NCBI GenBank assembly: GCA_025455895.1
Contig: JALOLQ010000015.1
Location: 1-13,623, forward strand
Direction: 5' to 3'
Source: Solirubrobacteraceae bacterium
GTDB lineage: Bacteria > Actinomycetota > Thermoleophilia > Solirubrobacterales > Solirubrobacteraceae
Length of the DNA: 13,623 nt
The notes beneath the pieces were generated by a model. It made no database searches, was not told the DNA's origin, and worked only from the letters and a program-made list of their open reading frames with translations. Shown here in pieces: positions 13,447 to 13,623 of this stretch; position 1 is the stretch's first letter, and every line of letters starts with the position of its first letter. The position numbers and the translations under genes are program-made.

Positions 13447-13453
13447 TAGCGTA
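13447..13453. promoter_or_regulatory. Shared, near-symmetric -10 element between polX and the GT2 gene
   Basis: The 28-bp gap holds TAGCGT on the plus strand (13447-13452), 11 nt before ATG 13464. TACGCT on the minus strand (13453-13448) lies 12 nt before ATG 13435. Both fit TANNNT and they overlap by 5 bp. Leaders would be only a few nucleotides long. No Shine-Dalgarno or -35 is evident. Confidence 0.45.
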
Positions 13454-13463
13454 CGCGCCCGCC

Positions 13464-13623
13464 ATGCCCGGCCCGCCCTGGCTCGTCCTGCCCACGTTCA
13501 ACGAAGCCGAGAACCTCGAGCGGATGGTCGACGCCGCGAGCACCGTGCTGCGCCAGGCGGCGCCCGAGGGATTCCGCATCCTCGTCGTCGACGACGACTC
13601 CCCGGACGGCACCGGCCGGATCG
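13464..13623 (+). CDS. GT2 glycosyltransferase, polyprenol-phosphate mannose synthase-like (5' part)
   Basis: Only the first 53 codons are present; the gene runs off the right edge. They contain the opening of a GT-A fold family 2 transferase: WLVLPTFNEAENLERMV (the PTYNExxNL motif) and ILVVDDDSPDGTGRI (the VDDxSxDGT motif that binds nucleotide-sugar). This pair is typical of dolichol/polyprenol-phosphate mannosyltransferases (DPM1/Ppm1-like), which move mannose from GDP-mannose to a membrane lipid carrier. The C-terminus is out of view, so a membrane or acyltransferase fusion cannot be judged, and another GT2 specificity is possible. The start is ATG 13464, close behind a bidirectional -10 shared with polX. 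Confidence 0.82.
   Translation, partial: MPGPPWLVLPTFNEAENLERMVDAASTVLRQAAPEGFRILVVDDDSPDGTGRI

Noticed and set aside
13436..13612. 59-residue N-terminal extension of PolX
   Set aside because: It is antisense to the mannosyltransferase-like gene; PolX homologues begin about where MADPTNSELA begins.
1..13623. RNA genes, CRISPR arrays, insertion sequences, prophage or attachment sites
   Set aside because: No tRNA- or rRNA-like sequence, spaced identical repeats, transposase or integrase motifs, or shift in base composition was seen.

Overview
The window is GC-rich, densely coding bacterial DNA with almost no intergenic space, no RNA genes, no CRISPR and no insertion sequences. The gene content suggests a high-GC actinomycete: a PAC2-family protein, a cystathionine beta-synthase beside an Lrp/AsnC regulator, a bacterial PolX and a polyprenol-phosphate-mannose-synthase-like glycosyltransferase. 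My best guess is the Thermoleophilia/Solirubrobacterales side of Actinomycetota. That placement is inference from gene style, not a database match.

Layout, left to right. (1) 1-1656: the start of a cystathionine beta-synthase gene (minus, cut by the left edge) diverges from an Lrp/AsnC regulator; three alternating half-sites lie in the 111-bp gap. (2) 1661-3503: a PAC2-family protein (minus) diverges, with only 16 bp between start codons, from a YhaM-like OB-fold/HD nuclease (plus). (3) 3504-7929: a signalling locus. A large cytoplasmic five-PAS hybrid histidine kinase with a C-terminal receiver (minus) diverges from a two-gene operon (plus) encoding a very small LytS-like protein and a LytTR response regulator. 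(4) 7919-8676: two half-size TauE/SafE permeases in tandem (minus). (5) 8695-11686: a probable four-gene operon (plus): trehalose-6-phosphate phosphatase, a small membrane protein, a GT4-like glycosyltransferase and a secreted beta-rich protein. (6) 11696-13623: a full-length PolX/PHP DNA polymerase (minus) diverging from a GT2 glycosyltransferase cut by the right edge.

The most interesting system is (3). The LytS-like protein keeps the phospho-acceptor histidine and the dimerisation helices. It has lost the N-box asparagine and has no room for the G2 box, so it probably cannot use ATP. Next door is a catalytically complete hybrid kinase ending in a receiver domain, which needs a histidine phosphotransfer partner to pass its signal on. 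I propose a phosphorelay: hybrid kinase His to its receiver Asp, to the His of the small LytS-like protein, to the Asp of the LytTR regulator. The small protein would play the part that Spo0B and ChpT play elsewhere. The shared upstream region has a 14/15-identical direct repeat at 21-bp spacing (a LytTR-like geometry) on one side, and a good sigma70-type promoter with an 18-bp palindrome on the other.

A second theme is compact gene boundaries. Three divergent pairs have only 16 to 28 bp between start codons, and two of these gaps hold a near-symmetric -10 element that could serve both directions and give leaderless or nearly leaderless mRNAs. Convergent pairs end within a few bases of each other, in two cases with both stop codons inside one palindrome.
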